A DNA stretch of 52,333 bases from Victivallaceae bacterium (GCA_021647315.1 JAKIUY010000018.1:1-52333); one strand, 5' to 3'. Positions 27,801 through 37,717 are shown, counted from the stretch's first letter. The notes: generated by a model from the sequence alone, not told the origin. Program-made: numbers and translations.

Positions 27801-28124
27801 TTCTATTACTCCTAGTTAATTTCAGATAAAACGCTTAATCAAGAATATAACGCTACCAGCTATATATTTCCACCTCCTCTGGGAACGCTGAGCCCCAGCT
27901 CGGCAAAACATTTCCCCGGGAACGCTGAGCCTCAGCTCGGCATATCTCACCACAAAAGCAGACTAAAGTCTGTACTCCAACAAAAAAATGTAGATCGATG
28001 ACCGATAGCTACCCTCAACCGACAGATAAAGTGGCTATCTTGCAAATAATGCGTAATTCGCCCCGTATTAAACGTTCGCGCTCGAAGATCGGCTCCCACA
28101 TTAATACCACCGTAGACCACGAAC
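27801..28124. other. Repeat-bearing intergenic region
   Basis: 324 bp. Holds the two-copy GGGAACGCTGAGC repeat (27881-27942). The remainder (about 27945-28120) shows no gene that I can support. Confidence 0.5.
27881..27942. repeat. Two 25-bp repeat units, period 37 bp
   Basis: GGGAACGCTGAGC followed by CCCAGCTCGGCA (27881-27905) and by CTCAGCTCGGCA (27918-27942). Only one base differs. Each unit can form a GAGC/GCTC stem. Confidence 0.75.
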
Positions 28125-30491
28125 CTAATCCTCGACCGCCAAATATACCGGTTGCCAGATACCGCCGGCGCCAGCAACATCACGTACCCTAACAACAACC
28201 GTATGGCTTTTCTGCTCAAAATCCAGTTCCTTATCAATGCGGATACTGAATGGCGTTTTCCAGTCATCAGGCTTTTTGAACAGATGTTCACCGGCCGGTT
28301 TACCATCAACAAATATCCAGCATGATTCGTCAACCGCACCGAAAACCAGAAACAATTTTTTCCCTTGAAGTTTTTTATCAACCTTAATGCGGGTCGCATA
28401 CCAGCCAATACCATCATACTTCTGCAACTGTTTATGAAGTGCAGGATGACATTTAGCTTTTTCCCAGAAAGTGTCAGTATAAAGCGTATCCCAGGTGGCA
28501 TCAATCTGCCCCCATGGACTATTTTGCCACTGCTGCTTCAGCCCGATATCCTTCTGGTCAATTTTGAAAAACCATTTCAGGGAAAGCTTTTTAAGCGGAC
28601 GCAACCCTTTGAAAGTTTTGGTCATCACCATGCCGCAGACATCACCGAATGTGGCTTCATTGCCGAACAGAAATTCCCAGTTAAAATCCAATTTCTCTCG
28701 ATAATTTTTACGGAAATCAAGTAGACGGTTGGCCGCTACAGCCAGTTTTTTCGCATCCTGAGGCTTTTTATATTTGGCCCGCATAGCCTCATAAGCAAGC
28801 CGGGCATGCTGGTTGGCTAACAATAACAGCTCCAGCCGTTGGCGTTCGGCCGGAGTCAGTTTCTTATTCAGGCCAGCTTTAAGCAAAGCATCGGTTTTAT
28901 CAAAATCAGCATCGCTGTAATAGTTATATAAATTCCACATCAATCCCCGGCGAAAATTACCATAACGACCTTTCTTTTCAATCATTTCCCGATCCGGAAT
29001 AAGCTTTTTCTCAAAAATATTCTTACGCCAGTAATGGTAATATTTTTTTACTTCATCAGCTGCCGGACCATAGGTCGAACAATATTCATTTTCCCAGTAG
29101 TCGAAAGATTTTCCTGGATCAGCAATTGCCCGGGCAATGATATAGTTGGCAATCCCGGACACCGGCCAGAAATTGTGAATTGAATCATAATCAGTACCGA
29201 ACGCACCATATTTCATACAGGTCTGAAAATTATCGAACATCCGCTTTTCAAAACCCATCGGCAAGCCCGGGTCGATATGCATATCATTGGGACGCAGAAA
29301 CAATTTTTTCGCTCCGGCCTTTGCCCATGCCTGATAGTAAGCATCCAAATCATCAGCCAGCAACTTCGGGACGAATCCGAGAATCACCCCATCATCCACC
29401 TTGACTTTACGCGGCGGATAGCGGTAAACGCTATAGGCATACATGATTGCCTGGGCACCAGGCACCTGTTTCCGAGCCAGACGCTGCACACTATTGGCAA
29501 ACCAGATATAACGATCAGTCAAATCTTTATCAAATTTTTCACCTTTCATAGTTGCATCCAAAGCTCGGCATTTTTTGCATTCGCAGTAATTGCCGCTATC
29601 ATTTTCGCAGGTATTGACCACTTTGCCACGGCCTCTTTTAACAAAATCAGCGACAATCAGTTTATGCACTTCAGGATTACTGACACACAGTTTGATTCGA
29701 TCCGGCTTTGACGCATGGTAAGGCGCACGTTGCCCTTTTGCATTAAGCGCAAAATATTCGGGATGTGCTTTGCCGTATTTATTCCACCAACGGGTAAAAG
29801 CATGACCATAGCCGAAAACCTGACTCCGACCCATTTTCATGCGCTTCAACCATATTTGAGTTTCAAGCCGCTTAGCTGTACGCTGTTTGACTGAAAGCTG
29901 AAACTCCTTTGGTGCTTTTACCGAGTCTCTGGCAGTTTTTTTGTTATAACCGGGGCGAATTTCGCGCATAGTCAGTTTAGGAGTCCAACTGATCGTACCG
30001 GCTTGTAATTTCAACTGCTTTGACGGAGCAAAAACAATACCATCGTCTCCTGGTTTAAACCATTTAACTCCAAGTTCTTTTTCCAGAAACAGATAGACCG
30101 CAAACAACGTTCCGGTACGGGAATATTTACTATAGGCGATTGCCTCCAAACTCCGACCACGTCCCACAAGATCATCGCCATTAAAATAACTTTTTTTAGC
30201 GGTAACCGTAAACACCGCCTGTTCAGGCGCCATTTTTTTCGTTCCACCCGGCGCACTGACACCAATCATAAACGCATATTTGCCGGCAGGAGCTTTACCC
30301 TTGACAACAGGGATCTGCTGTCCAGTAATCAGTTTGAGGTGTTTTGCCAATTCTGCCGCGGCAAACTGTTTTATCTTTCCGGCTCCTGACGACAACACAA
30401 TAACCGCTTTTTGAGGATTAACGGTTACAGTTCCGGCCAAAGAACAGAGTGTTCCTCCCAACATCATCAATAGTACCAATGCTTTAATCAT
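28125..30491 (-). CDS. Secreted DUF4838 glycosidase-like protein
   Basis: 788 residues. Signal peptide 1-20. An alpha-glucuronidase/GH20-like N-terminal domain (about 22-125: FAAAELAKHLKLITGQQIPVV) and a DUF4838 barrel (about 150-480) follow. Family landmarks are GVKWFKPG, the Cys cluster CECKKC at 303-308 in an NDSGNYC context, and YAYSVYRYPPRK. The C-terminal galactose-binding-like sandwich starts near 690 (GIGWYATRI, FGAVDESCWIFVDG). Function in the family is not established; a glycoside hydrolase is inferred. A close paralogue lies at 45544. Upstream is an Idh/MocA gene with a 56-bp gap, so co-transcription is likely. Confidence 0.85.
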   Translation of the reverse strand: MIKALVLLMMLGGTLCSLAGTVTVNPQKAVIVLSSGAGKIKQFAAAELAKHLKLITGQQIPVVKGKAPAGKYAFMIGVSAPGGTKKMAPEQAVFTVTAKKSYFNGDDLVGRGRSLEAIAYSKYSRTGTLFAVYLFLEKELGVKWFKPGDDGIVFAPSKQLKLQAGTISWTPKLTMREIRPGYNKKTARDSVKAPKEFQLSVKQRTAKRLETQIWLKRMKMGRSQVFGYGHAFTRWWNKYGKAHPEYFALNAKGQRAPYHASKPDRIKLCVSNPEVHKLIVADFVKRGRGKVVNTCENDSGNYCECKKCRALDATMKGEKFDKDLTDRYIWFANSVQRLARKQVPGAQAIMYAYSVYRYPPRKVKVDDGVILGFVPKLLADDLDAYYQAWAKAGAKKLFLRPNDMHIDPGLPMGFEKRMFDNFQTCMKYGAFGTDYDSIHNFWPVSGIANYIIARAIADPGKSFDYWENEYCSTYGPAADEVKKYYHYWRKNIFEKKLIPDREMIEKKGRYGNFRRGLMWNLYNYYSDADFDKTDALLKAGLNKKLTPAERQRLELLLLANQHARLAYEAMRAKYKKPQDAKKLAVAANRLLDFRKNYREKLDFNWEFLFGNEATFGDVCGMVMTKTFKGLRPLKKLSLKWFFKIDQKDIGLKQQWQNSPWGQIDATWDTLYTDTFWEKAKCHPALHKQLQKYDGIGWYATRIKVDKKLQGKKLFLVFGAVDESCWIFVDGKPAGEHLFKKPDDWKTPFSIRIDKELDFEQKSHTVVVRVRDVAGAGGIWQPVYLAVED

Positions 30492-30547
30492 TGTTATTTT
30501 CTCCGCATTTTTATTTCAACTTTATGAGTTCAATGTTTTTAATTCTT

Positions 30548-31801
30548 CTAATAAGTAATATCACTGTAATCCAGTAAAGGAATATCATCAGGATTATAAC
30601 CCAGGTCGGGAATGTCCAGTCTTTCACCTTGGCGAAGTGATGATTCGTGAGCCGTCACCCCGGCAGCACTGACCCTGCCGGCAAACCAGACATTGGTGAA
30701 TGGTAATTTACGCGTTGTTACCGCACGGGCAAAATCATCAACTAAAAATTGATGTGATCCGGAATGTCCATTATGCAGTTTGGCAAAACTTCCTGGCAAA
30801 CGTTCTGCGGGATGTACTTGCGATAGTGAGGCGAAAAAATCATCCTGTTCACCTCCTTCAAGCTGGATATCACGCAAATGTTTGGGGCGTGCGTCAAGCA
30901 TGGCGGTGACATCATGCACCGTAGTGTTATGATTTATTTCGCCACCTTCACAAATCCAGTTGTCCACAGCCGCATTCTGTTCAAATGTCGCCTTGGTACC
31001 AAAAACTTTCAAACGAACGCACTCTTTATGGGGAGCGCTGCGAAACCCAACCCGTCTGAATTCATTTATTCTCGCCATGCCACCATTAGACATTCTGAAC
31101 AGCGCAGTTTGATTACTTAAATCATTATTCCACATACTGATCTTTTTATCAAAGATTCCATCATCAACCGTGTCTTTTAACCCAAGACAGGAAACGCTTT
31201 CCATGCAACCACCCACCGCGCTTAAAACATTACCGACTGAATGGGTGGGGTAAAACATCGGCGGAAAACTAGCGGTACGGGCCCATTGATCACCGCCACT
31301 GTGCTGATAAGCTCTCTTAAAACCATGTTCCATATCGTGCAGATACTCAGCTTCAGCATAAACGAAATCGCCAAATTCATGATTGGCAAATTTCTGCCGG
31401 CAGAAAATATTGGATGGGTGATAACGACTGGTTTCGCCAAGCATAAACATCCGACCAGTTTCCTCAACAGTTTTAATTAATGTCTGCATCTCTTCAATGG
31501 AAATACCGGCAGGTACTGCAGAATAGACATCTTTCCCAGCTTTCATGGCCTGAGTTGCCTGCGGAGCATGCATCCAGCGTTGTGTAAAAATGGCTACCGC
31601 ATCATAATCACTGTCACAAAGTTGTTCCAGGGTTTCAAAAGTATCTTCAATGCCAAAGCGTTCCGCCATCTCTTTTCTGCGTTCAGGGAGTGCTTCGGCC
31701 AACCCTACTTTTTCGATAAGCGGATGCGCCTGAAATAGCGTAATAAAATTCCTGGCGAATGAACCGCCGCCAAGTATGCCTAATTTAAAGCCTTTAATCA
31801 T
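30548..31801 (-). CDS. Gfo/Idh/MocA family oxidoreductase
   Basis: 417 residues. Rossmann motif KLGILGGGSFARNF. The usual EKP is replaced by SAVPAGISIEEM, with Ala-Val-Pro at that position; in the family the lysine helps catalysis, so activity may be altered. The substrate domain has YHPSNIFCRQKF and FPPMFYPTHSVGNVL, with a likely catalytic His. No signal peptide. AAGGA precedes the ATG. It leads the DUF4838 gene at 30491 on the same strand, so it probably processes the sugar released by that enzyme. Confidence 0.88.
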   Translation of the reverse strand: MIKGFKLGILGGGSFARNFITLFQAHPLIEKVGLAEALPERRKEMAERFGIEDTFETLEQLCDSDYDAVAIFTQRWMHAPQATQAMKAGKDVYSAVPAGISIEEMQTLIKTVEETGRMFMLGETSRYHPSNIFCRQKFANHEFGDFVYAEAEYLHDMEHGFKRAYQHSGGDQWARTASFPPMFYPTHSVGNVLSAVGGCMESVSCLGLKDTVDDGIFDKKISMWNNDLSNQTALFRMSNGGMARINEFRRVGFRSAPHKECVRLKVFGTKATFEQNAAVDNWICEGGEINHNTTVHDVTAMLDARPKHLRDIQLEGGEQDDFFASLSQVHPAERLPGSFAKLHNGHSGSHQFLVDDFARAVTTRKLPFTNVWFAGRVSAAGVTAHESSLRQGERLDIPDLGYNPDDIPLLDYSDITY

Positions 31802-32158
31802 CAGTTATTCCTTAATGTTTATGTTTAAAAGTTACTTCATCTGAAAAAAAACGATTTTTTCAGAATGTTCGTTTTGACTCACACTTTACTTTGTCGTTGA
31901 CATTCTGGTTAATATTGTAAAAATCCGGCAGAAAACCCATTTTCAGCCATCGGACTTGAATTTTCATAGTCATCGTTACTACTCACCTAATCGCGCTCAC
32001 TACGCAAAACGTGGTAAACTTGTAGCATGGCCGGCATATCCCACTTTATTAGACACAGCGTAGCGAAACAGGCAGCGTGCAATCTACGTCGCTGGGTGCA
32101 ACTACCGGCTTCGCCGTGACAAGGTCAGGCCAGTACTCCCGGCAAGAGGCATATTATC
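31802..32158. other. Intergenic region with nested inverted repeats
   Basis: 357 bp. CTGAAAAAA/TTTTTTCAG (31841-31863) and CAGAATGT/ACATTCTG (31861-31868 and 31899-31906) form hairpins. The rest shows no gene. Between 32000 and 32130 are REP-like G+C-rich fragments such as CGGCTTCGCCG. Confidence 0.5.
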
Positions 32159-35100
32159 CTATCTTAGCTTGATCAGTTCTATGTTTTTAATTGAAGCATT
32201 TTCGCCGAACAATGATAATTTAATCCACATCCTGGATGTCTTACTTGCCGGGTCGATATAGATTTTATGTTCATCTGAATACCAATCAGCTATTTTCTTA
32301 ACCGTAGTAGTGCTGTTGAGCCAGAGGCGTTTCTTACCTAAGTTCTGTTTATCAAACGTAACTCTGACACGCGGAGACTTCAGTGAATTTCTATCCAGTT
32401 TCGGATTTATAATATCTCGTTTACAGGTAATCCTTAACAGAAACTTATCACCGGGCATCACTTTTACCGGTTGCTGCAGGTTAATTGCATAAACCATCGG
32501 CGGTTTGTTATTTTTAATAACCAGTATACTCTTGCCATCACGGTCTTTTTGGATAAGCATATTCGCATCAATAACTTTAGAAGTGGTTTTCCATTGTTTT
32601 GGAACTCCAATCCTATTTATCCTCCAGCCTTGCATGGTTGGAGTTATTCCCGGCAACAGATTAACCGCCGGTTTACCATTACTGACATTACCAGCTCCAT
32701 CCTTAGCAGTGAGATTGGCCAGCGTGACATTAAAATTCATTCTGCCAAATTTTGATGGTTGAGCGAAACCGCCCATGGTTGGTGACCAGGCAGAAATTTC
32801 ATTTATGCCCGCATAACGCTCACGGCAAAAATTGACAAACACAGTTTTGCCTTTAAGCTTTCCGGCTGTGATTCCGATGGATTTGAAAGGAATACGCATT
32901 TCTACAGACCAGAAATCCTTGCCTTTAAATCCTTTGGCCTGCCATTTCGGCAACCATTTGTTATCCTTGCCCTGATCGCCACGCATAATATAGGCTTTTT
33001 TAACCGAATTAGGGTTAGCCAGAAATTGGACAAAATCCATTCGGCTACCAGTCTGCGACATATAAAGTTCAGCCACATCGCCACTCCAGATGGTATTGGG
33101 AGTATTGTTTGGAGCTAACTTACTCATATTGGGTTCATCAAAGTGAAAGCCGATAACCAGCGCCGCTGGTGTTCTGAAAATCTTCGCCCAGCTTTTGATT
33201 GCCATAACTTTACCAGTTCGGTTATTTTTAAAATTGCGGGTTGCAGGTAAATTCTGCCAAACCTTATCATCAAGTTTGCCATCCAGCACTATTGGCTGAG
33301 TCACCAGCGGCACCGCAACATCAAGATTGATATTTTCCGGCATTTTCTCAATAATACCCAGTGGACGTTGCCTTTGACATATATCAGCAGAACCTTGAGC
33401 CAACGCGTAGTAGGCATCATTGCTATTCAACATTTTACGGCGTTGCTTACCGGCCTGAACTGCTCTGTCCCAGGTCTGTCCCAAAGTTAGGCCAGTTTCC
33501 ACATAGGCACCAGTCCGGGCTTTTTTAGCGAATAAGAATGAGTCGAGCGTCAATTCGGTAAATCTCCATGCTTGGGCAATGCGATCGACCCGCCATTTAA
33601 TCCGTTCGTTATCCTTGGATGCTGCCTTTACTGCTTGATCAATCAACTGACGGCACTGTTTTCTAATAGGCTCATATATTTTTTCAGGCAAAGAACACTG
33701 TAACGGTGAATTATTATTTTCAATATTTATTGGGTTATTTTTCATCACCTCAATCGTTGCGCGGTTGATAACATCAAAATATTCCTTGATATATTCTCCA
33801 GCTTTATCGCCGAATGCGCCACGGTAATAGTTATCGCGTAATTTTCTAAAATCCTGTCTAGGCTCCCAGTAGAGTCGAGCCAGGACCCACAGTCTGGCTC
33901 CATCAACGCCGGGACTGATACCAAAATAACGGCAGTTATACATCCGCATGCCGTCACTTGATTTAAGTCCGGCAAAACTCTGAAGCGTTTTACTGGTAAC
34001 TTCAGTACTGTCCCAAGGCAAGCCCCAATTGCCGTAAATATTATAATAACTGACGACAAAAACATGTTCAGCCCGCTGTCGCCACCCTTGCATATAGCCA
34101 AGCAGCTTATTACGTTCAGCATCGCTTGAATACCATAAATTCGGCAGATAATTATAGACATCACCGATATAGACATTGGGATGAACCTTAATATTCCCGG
34201 TGGGTGAATGCAAGCTTATGTTATAGGCATGTATCCCCAGTCTGGCATCAGGGATCTCTTTGACGACTAATTCAGCGACTTTATTGGCAAAGTAGATAAA
34301 ACGGTTAGCCGGTACAGCTTCACCGGTAACCGAATCTTTACCGTCCAATGCCAGACAATTTTTACATTCACATTGACCACCACCGTCGTTTTCACTCAGT
34401 GAAAATGTTTTACCGCCATTTTTTTTAGCATCGGCAATAATATTCGCGGCATAAGTTTTAATCACCTCAGGATTGGAAACACATAATTGGGCTCCATAGT
34501 GGGCATTCCTATGAAAATTCTGCCTAACGCCATCACGCAGAGCGTAGTATTCAGGATTACTTTTGCCGTAGGCTTTACCGCCTGACTTGCTCGTTGGTTT
34601 TGTGGGTGGCATATATTGCCACCAGGCATGTCCCATCGCGACTGACTTTTGATTGCCCAGCAACATGTGCCGTCCCCAGCGAGTAGCTTCGTCATTGATC
34701 CCTGCTTGATAATAGTTATGACGTAGAATACCGCGTTTCAGATGTTTCTTAACGCCTTTTTCTGAATGTGGGCGAGCTCCGTCAATAAAACGTTCACTGA
34801 AATGCGGGGTTTCCCGAATATTCAGTTTAGCTGGAATATTAACCTCACCCCGTTTTTGCCAGGCGACACCTTTAGCGGTCGGCATATACCATTCAACCCC
34901 GAGAAAACGCCTGGCGAATTCAACCATAGCGAAATATGAGCCGACTGAATCAGATTCCAAAAACTCACTCCAGTAGGTAAAGTTGCGTGACTTATCTACT
35001 TTGAAATCTTTACCAACCAGAAAAATATTCCCGTTTTTTTCAGTTATAATAAAACCGTCTTTAGACAGATTAGCAGCTGAAAAACCATTTTTTGTTGCAA

Positions 35101-35374
35101 ACGGCTGGTTGCCGACCACAATGTATTTATGTTTACCGTTAGCTTTATATTGGATTGGCAATTTTACGCCACCCACTTTCTCGATCAGCCCCTGTAATTC
35201 CTGTGCCGCCGCCTTAACTGAATCCAAGGCCTGCGGTGCAATCAAAATAGCGTAATTGCTTTTGCCGTTATCGACGACTTTAACTCCATTACGTTTCACT
35301 TCGCCTGCATTAAGCCGTCCAGCAATACTTAGCAAAATTCCACAAACGAACATAACAATAATTTTTTTCAACAT
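32159..35374 (-). CDS. Secreted DUF4838 protein with CBM9-like and C-terminal jelly-roll domains
   Basis: 1071 residues, the largest DUF4838 protein here. Signal peptide 1-23 (MLKKIIVMFVCGILLSIAG). The N-terminal alpha-glucuronidase-like domain runs to about 150. The DUF4838 barrel has GVEWYMPTAKG and the Cys cluster CECKNC at 335-340 in NDGGGQC. A helical segment precedes a CBM9-like domain at about 725-910 (IVLDGKLDDKVWQNLPA). A final jelly roll at about 930-1071 contains MQGWRINRIGVP. AAGGAG precedes the ATG and overlaps the 51-bp repeat. It follows a pseudopilin gene across a gap with a terminator hairpin. Confidence 0.87.
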   Translation of the reverse strand: MLKKIIVMFVCGILLSIAGRLNAGEVKRNGVKVVDNGKSNYAILIAPQALDSVKAAAQELQGLIEKVGGVKLPIQYKANGKHKYIVVGNQPFATKNGFSAANLSKDGFIITEKNGNIFLVGKDFKVDKSRNFTYWSEFLESDSVGSYFAMVEFARRFLGVEWYMPTAKGVAWQKRGEVNIPAKLNIRETPHFSERFIDGARPHSEKGVKKHLKRGILRHNYYQAGINDEATRWGRHMLLGNQKSVAMGHAWWQYMPPTKPTSKSGGKAYGKSNPEYYALRDGVRQNFHRNAHYGAQLCVSNPEVIKTYAANIIADAKKNGGKTFSLSENDGGGQCECKNCLALDGKDSVTGEAVPANRFIYFANKVAELVVKEIPDARLGIHAYNISLHSPTGNIKVHPNVYIGDVYNYLPNLWYSSDAERNKLLGYMQGWRQRAEHVFVVSYYNIYGNWGLPWDSTEVTSKTLQSFAGLKSSDGMRMYNCRYFGISPGVDGARLWVLARLYWEPRQDFRKLRDNYYRGAFGDKAGEYIKEYFDVINRATIEVMKNNPINIENNNSPLQCSLPEKIYEPIRKQCRQLIDQAVKAASKDNERIKWRVDRIAQAWRFTELTLDSFLFAKKARTGAYVETGLTLGQTWDRAVQAGKQRRKMLNSNDAYYALAQGSADICQRQRPLGIIEKMPENINLDVAVPLVTQPIVLDGKLDDKVWQNLPATRNFKNNRTGKVMAIKSWAKIFRTPAALVIGFHFDEPNMSKLAPNNTPNTIWSGDVAELYMSQTGSRMDFVQFLANPNSVKKAYIMRGDQGKDNKWLPKWQAKGFKGKDFWSVEMRIPFKSIGITAGKLKGKTVFVNFCRERYAGINEISAWSPTMGGFAQPSKFGRMNFNVTLANLTAKDGAGNVSNGKPAVNLLPGITPTMQGWRINRIGVPKQWKTTSKVIDANMLIQKDRDGKSILVIKNNKPPMVYAINLQQPVKVMPGDKFLLRITCKRDIINPKLDRNSLKSPRVRVTFDKQNLGKKRLWLNSTTTVKKIADWYSDEHKIYIDPASKTSRMWIKLSLFGENASIKNIELIKLR

Positions 35375-35383
35375 AAAATCTCC

Positions 35384-35434
35384 TTAGGTGCTTGGCGCTT
35401 GCCATATACAAAACTTTCGACATAATTTGCTTTT
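35384..35434 (-). repeat. 51-bp dispersed repeat, copy B
   Basis: Reverse complement matches 16973-17023 at 45 of 51 bases. It abuts the ribosome-binding site of the gene at 35374; its CACCTAA end flows into AAGGAG. Confidence 0.8.
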
Positions 35435-35517
35435 TTACTTCGTTCTTTCACAGGCTCCAGTGTCCAAAAAATGGCGAAATATTGTGACCTACAGTCTAAT
35501 CAAATACAAAATAAGCA

Positions 35518-35551
35518 AAAATAACCCGCGATTATAAATGCGGGTTATTTT
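35518..35551 (-). terminator. Intrinsic terminator after the pseudopilin gene
   Basis: 12-bp arms at 35518-35529 and 35540-35551 with a 10-base loop (AAAATAACCCGC type). On the minus strand the stem is followed by TTTTTGCTTATTTTG. It lies 27 bp past the pseudopilin stop and before the DUF4838 gene, so it may attenuate read-through. Confidence 0.8.
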
Positions 35552-35578
35552 ATTTTCATTAAGGTAGGGTTTAGAGCA

Positions 35579-36379
35579 TTATAACTGAATGTCATCATAA
35601 ATCATAAAATCACTGCTTGAGGGGTAAAGTTCCCGACCAGCTTTCTCAACATGACCATCAATAAATGATGTATTGGCTTTGTTTGAATGGACAAAACGCT
35701 CTGGCCATCCCCAATAACCAGCAGGATTAGTGGAACTACCATTGTATCCACCGACCCTTATAGAATATATTCTATAACTATCGGTCACGTAGAAAATTTT
35801 GGTCGGTTGTTTCACTTGGTTCAGTTTTTTATGAGTCGATTTCCAGACGCCACTTCTATAATAACCAGTATATGGGTTAATAGAATAACTGACAAATACA
35901 CCAGAGCGCGTAGATGAACCAAACATATAATCATTTGACACAGTTGCCCCTATTTTTCGCAGGTATAACTTTGAAGTAGAAGATCTACCAGCAGTAGTAT
36001 ATCTATTCGTAATGAAACCTACCGGACAACGAAGCGGAGCTGACGCATCAGCAGCCGCACCACTACTAACTATTGGGATTACTTTATAACCGCCAGATGG
36101 ATAACCAATATATTTCAAGCCAATTGCGACAGCAAAGCCCACATCATATTTACCTTCAAAATTATAAGACAAAAGATAACTGTCAAAATCATCAGCGTAC
36201 ATCAACATTCCCAAGGTATTCTGTTTGAGATTATTAATACACGCAGCAGACTTAGCCATATCACGGGCCTTATTCAATGCCGGCAAAAGCATACTGGCCA
36301 GGATGGCGATAATAGCGATAACTACGAGTAACTCTATGAGGGTAAAAGAGTTCCGACTTTTTGTTTTGTCTCTTTTCAT
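35579..36379 (-). CDS. Pseudopilin-like protein, H-X9-DG family
   Basis: 266 residues. Leader [11 protein letters not shown], then [20 protein letters not shown]. The residue before the Phe is Ser, not Gly. Family signatures are [20 protein letters not shown] and, near the end, [17 protein letters not shown], an exact H-X9-DG. AGGA precedes ATG 36379; the longer in-frame start at 36430 lacks a ribosome-binding site. Exported pilin-like protein of unknown job; upstream partner of the DUF4838 gene at 35374. Confidence 0.9.
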   Translation of the reverse strand: MKRDKTKSRNSFTLIELLVVIAIIAILASMLLPALNKARDMAKSAACINNLKQNTLGMLMYADDFDSYLLSYNFEGKYDVGFAVAIGLKYIGYPSGGYKVIPIVSSGAAADASAPLRCPVGFITNRYTTAGRSSTSKLYLRKIGATVSNDYMFGSSTRSGVFVSYSINPYTGYYRSGVWKSTHKKLNQVKQPTKIFYVTDSYRIYSIRVGGYNGSSTNPAGYWGWPERFVHSNKANTSFIDGHVEKAGRELYPSSSDFMIYDDIQL

Positions 36380-36624
36380 GATATTTTTCCTGCTGTTTTG
36401 AGTTAATACTAAATTAGATAATTCAGACACTTAATACTTTTCCTTATATTGTTAATAATTTAAAATTTGGCAAACTATCAATTTGCCCCGGCAATATTTT
36501 GTTAATATTTAAAATTTCTATTTTTCCATAGGCATCTGTTCCATCATTCATTTATATATGGACACATACACATATGTATCTTTGGGTACATACATGGATG
36601 CACCCCTATAACATCATTCATAAT

Positions 36625-37641
36625 TCATCCTGCCGATTCGCGTTTAACAAAACGCATCGGAATTTTCATCTGTTGCAAGGCAATATTTTTACTTTTCAGT
36701 CGTTTCATCAGGATATCGACGGCTGCTGTTGCAACTTCAGGTGAACGGCGATTAACACTGGCGATTGGCGGGGTAATATATGAGCCTAACAGGCTGTCAT
36801 TAAAGCCAATCACTGCAATGTCTTCCGGCACTTTTACATCATGTTGTAGCAGATAATTAATCACCTTAGCCGCCGATTCATCATTACTAGTCAATATTGC
36901 ATCGTACTTATTCCAATCAACCTTGAGCTGTTCAAGCATCTCATTGGGAATAAAAGCCGAGTTTGCTAGTGGATTAATCAATCGGCCATTTTTACAATCA
37001 AGTTTATGCGTCTTCAAGCAATCAATAAACTGTTGTTCACGCCATGGATTTAATACTTTAGCTAACATAACAATTCGCTGCCGGCCTTGACTAACAAGAT
37101 AATCAATAATCTCTTTAATTGCCGGAAGACGTTGACGTTGAATTTCATCGTACTGCAATTCGTCGGGCAAATCAGTTTCCGTATCATTAACAATAACTAC
37201 ATTACCGATTTGTCTGAGATACCGTTGCACTTCAGCAGTTAACAAATTATCACGCTCAATTTCGCTGTTCATTTGAATAATCAAGCCATCAATATTTCTG
37301 GCAATATAATCCTTAAGGCAGGAATTGATAATCTTAGAATCACCCAAACTATCAGCAACATAACTGACATAACTGTTATCCATAAGTTTTAAGGAGATGT
37401 CTCTAATCAAACCAATTGAATCATGCGGTCCGCTAAGCGACCAGAGAATGCCGATACTATGAGTTTTCCCACCCCGCAGACTTCGGGCATTGATATTAGG
37501 CTGATACCCCATGCGTTCAGCAACCGTTTTAATCTCTACGCGCCGTTGTTCACTGATAGAACTATCGTCGCGCAATGCCATCGATACTGCCATGACACTG
37601 ACTCCACACTCTTCGGCAATATGTTTTAATCCTGGTTGCAA
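36625..37641 (-). CDS. LacI-family transcriptional regulator
   Basis: 339 residues starting at TTG 37641. This start gives the canonical LacI opening (MQPGLKHIAEECGVSVMAVS) and has AGAGGTG 5 bases upstream. The ATG at 37695 would add 18 unusual residues and run through an operator. HTH about 4-23, hinge GYQPNINARSLRGGKT, then the periplasmic-binding sensor (SIGILWSLSG, GLIIQMNSE, DAILTSNDESAAKVINYLL, DIAVIGFNDS, ASVNRRSPEVATAAVDIL). It is flanked by DUF4838/pseudopilin pairs, so it probably controls one or more of them. Operators around its own promoter support autoregulation. Confidence 0.92.
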   Translation of the reverse strand: MQPGLKHIAEECGVSVMAVSMALRDDSSISEQRRVEIKTVAERMGYQPNINARSLRGGKTHSIGILWSLSGPHDSIGLIRDISLKLMDNSYVSYVADSLGDSKIINSCLKDYIARNIDGLIIQMNSEIERDNLLTAEVQRYLRQIGNVVIVNDTETDLPDELQYDEIQRQRLPAIKEIIDYLVSQGRQRIVMLAKVLNPWREQQFIDCLKTHKLDCKNGRLINPLANSAFIPNEMLEQLKVDWNKYDAILTSNDESAAKVINYLLQHDVKVPEDIAVIGFNDSLLGSYITPPIASVNRRSPEVATAAVDILMKRLKSKNIALQQMKIPMRFVKRESAG

Positions 37642-37656
37642 TTTGCACCTCTTTTG

Positions 37657-37670
37657 CTTTATCGTTAAAG
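37657..37670. promoter_or_regulatory. LacI-type operator O1
   Basis: CTTTATCGTTAAAG, with the central CG typical of LacI-family sites and CTTTA/TAAAG arms. Identical to 37702-37715. It lies 16 bp before the TTG start. Confidence 0.75.
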
Positions 37671-37701
37671 CTATTTTGTAAATAAAAAAAGCCAATCTTA
37701 A

Positions 37702-37715
37702 CTTTATCGTTAAAG
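37702..37715. promoter_or_regulatory. LacI-type operator O2
   Basis: CTTTATCGTTAAAG, identical to O1, just after the -10 box, so binding would block initiation. Confidence 0.8.
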
Positions 37716-37717
37716 TA

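Noticed and set aside
27881..27942. CRISPR array
   Set aside because: Only two units, a 12-bp gap, and no cas genes in the window.
29568..29585. CECKKC clusters as iron-sulfur or zinc-finger sites
   Set aside because: The proteins are exported, and the cluster sits in the catalytic-barrel region of a DUF4838 family. Disulfide or metal roles cannot be told apart from sequence, so no cofactor was called.
36379..36480. Promoter of the pseudopilin at 36379
   Set aside because: Candidate boxes such as TTGATA with TTATTA or TTGCCA with AATATA are weak and compete; none is supported enough to list.
36540..36605. ACATAC-rich stretch downstream of the LacI gene as a regulatory array
   Set aside because: The units are irregular (ACATATGT, ACATACATGG) and could be plain AT-rich sequence; no clear spacing or partner.
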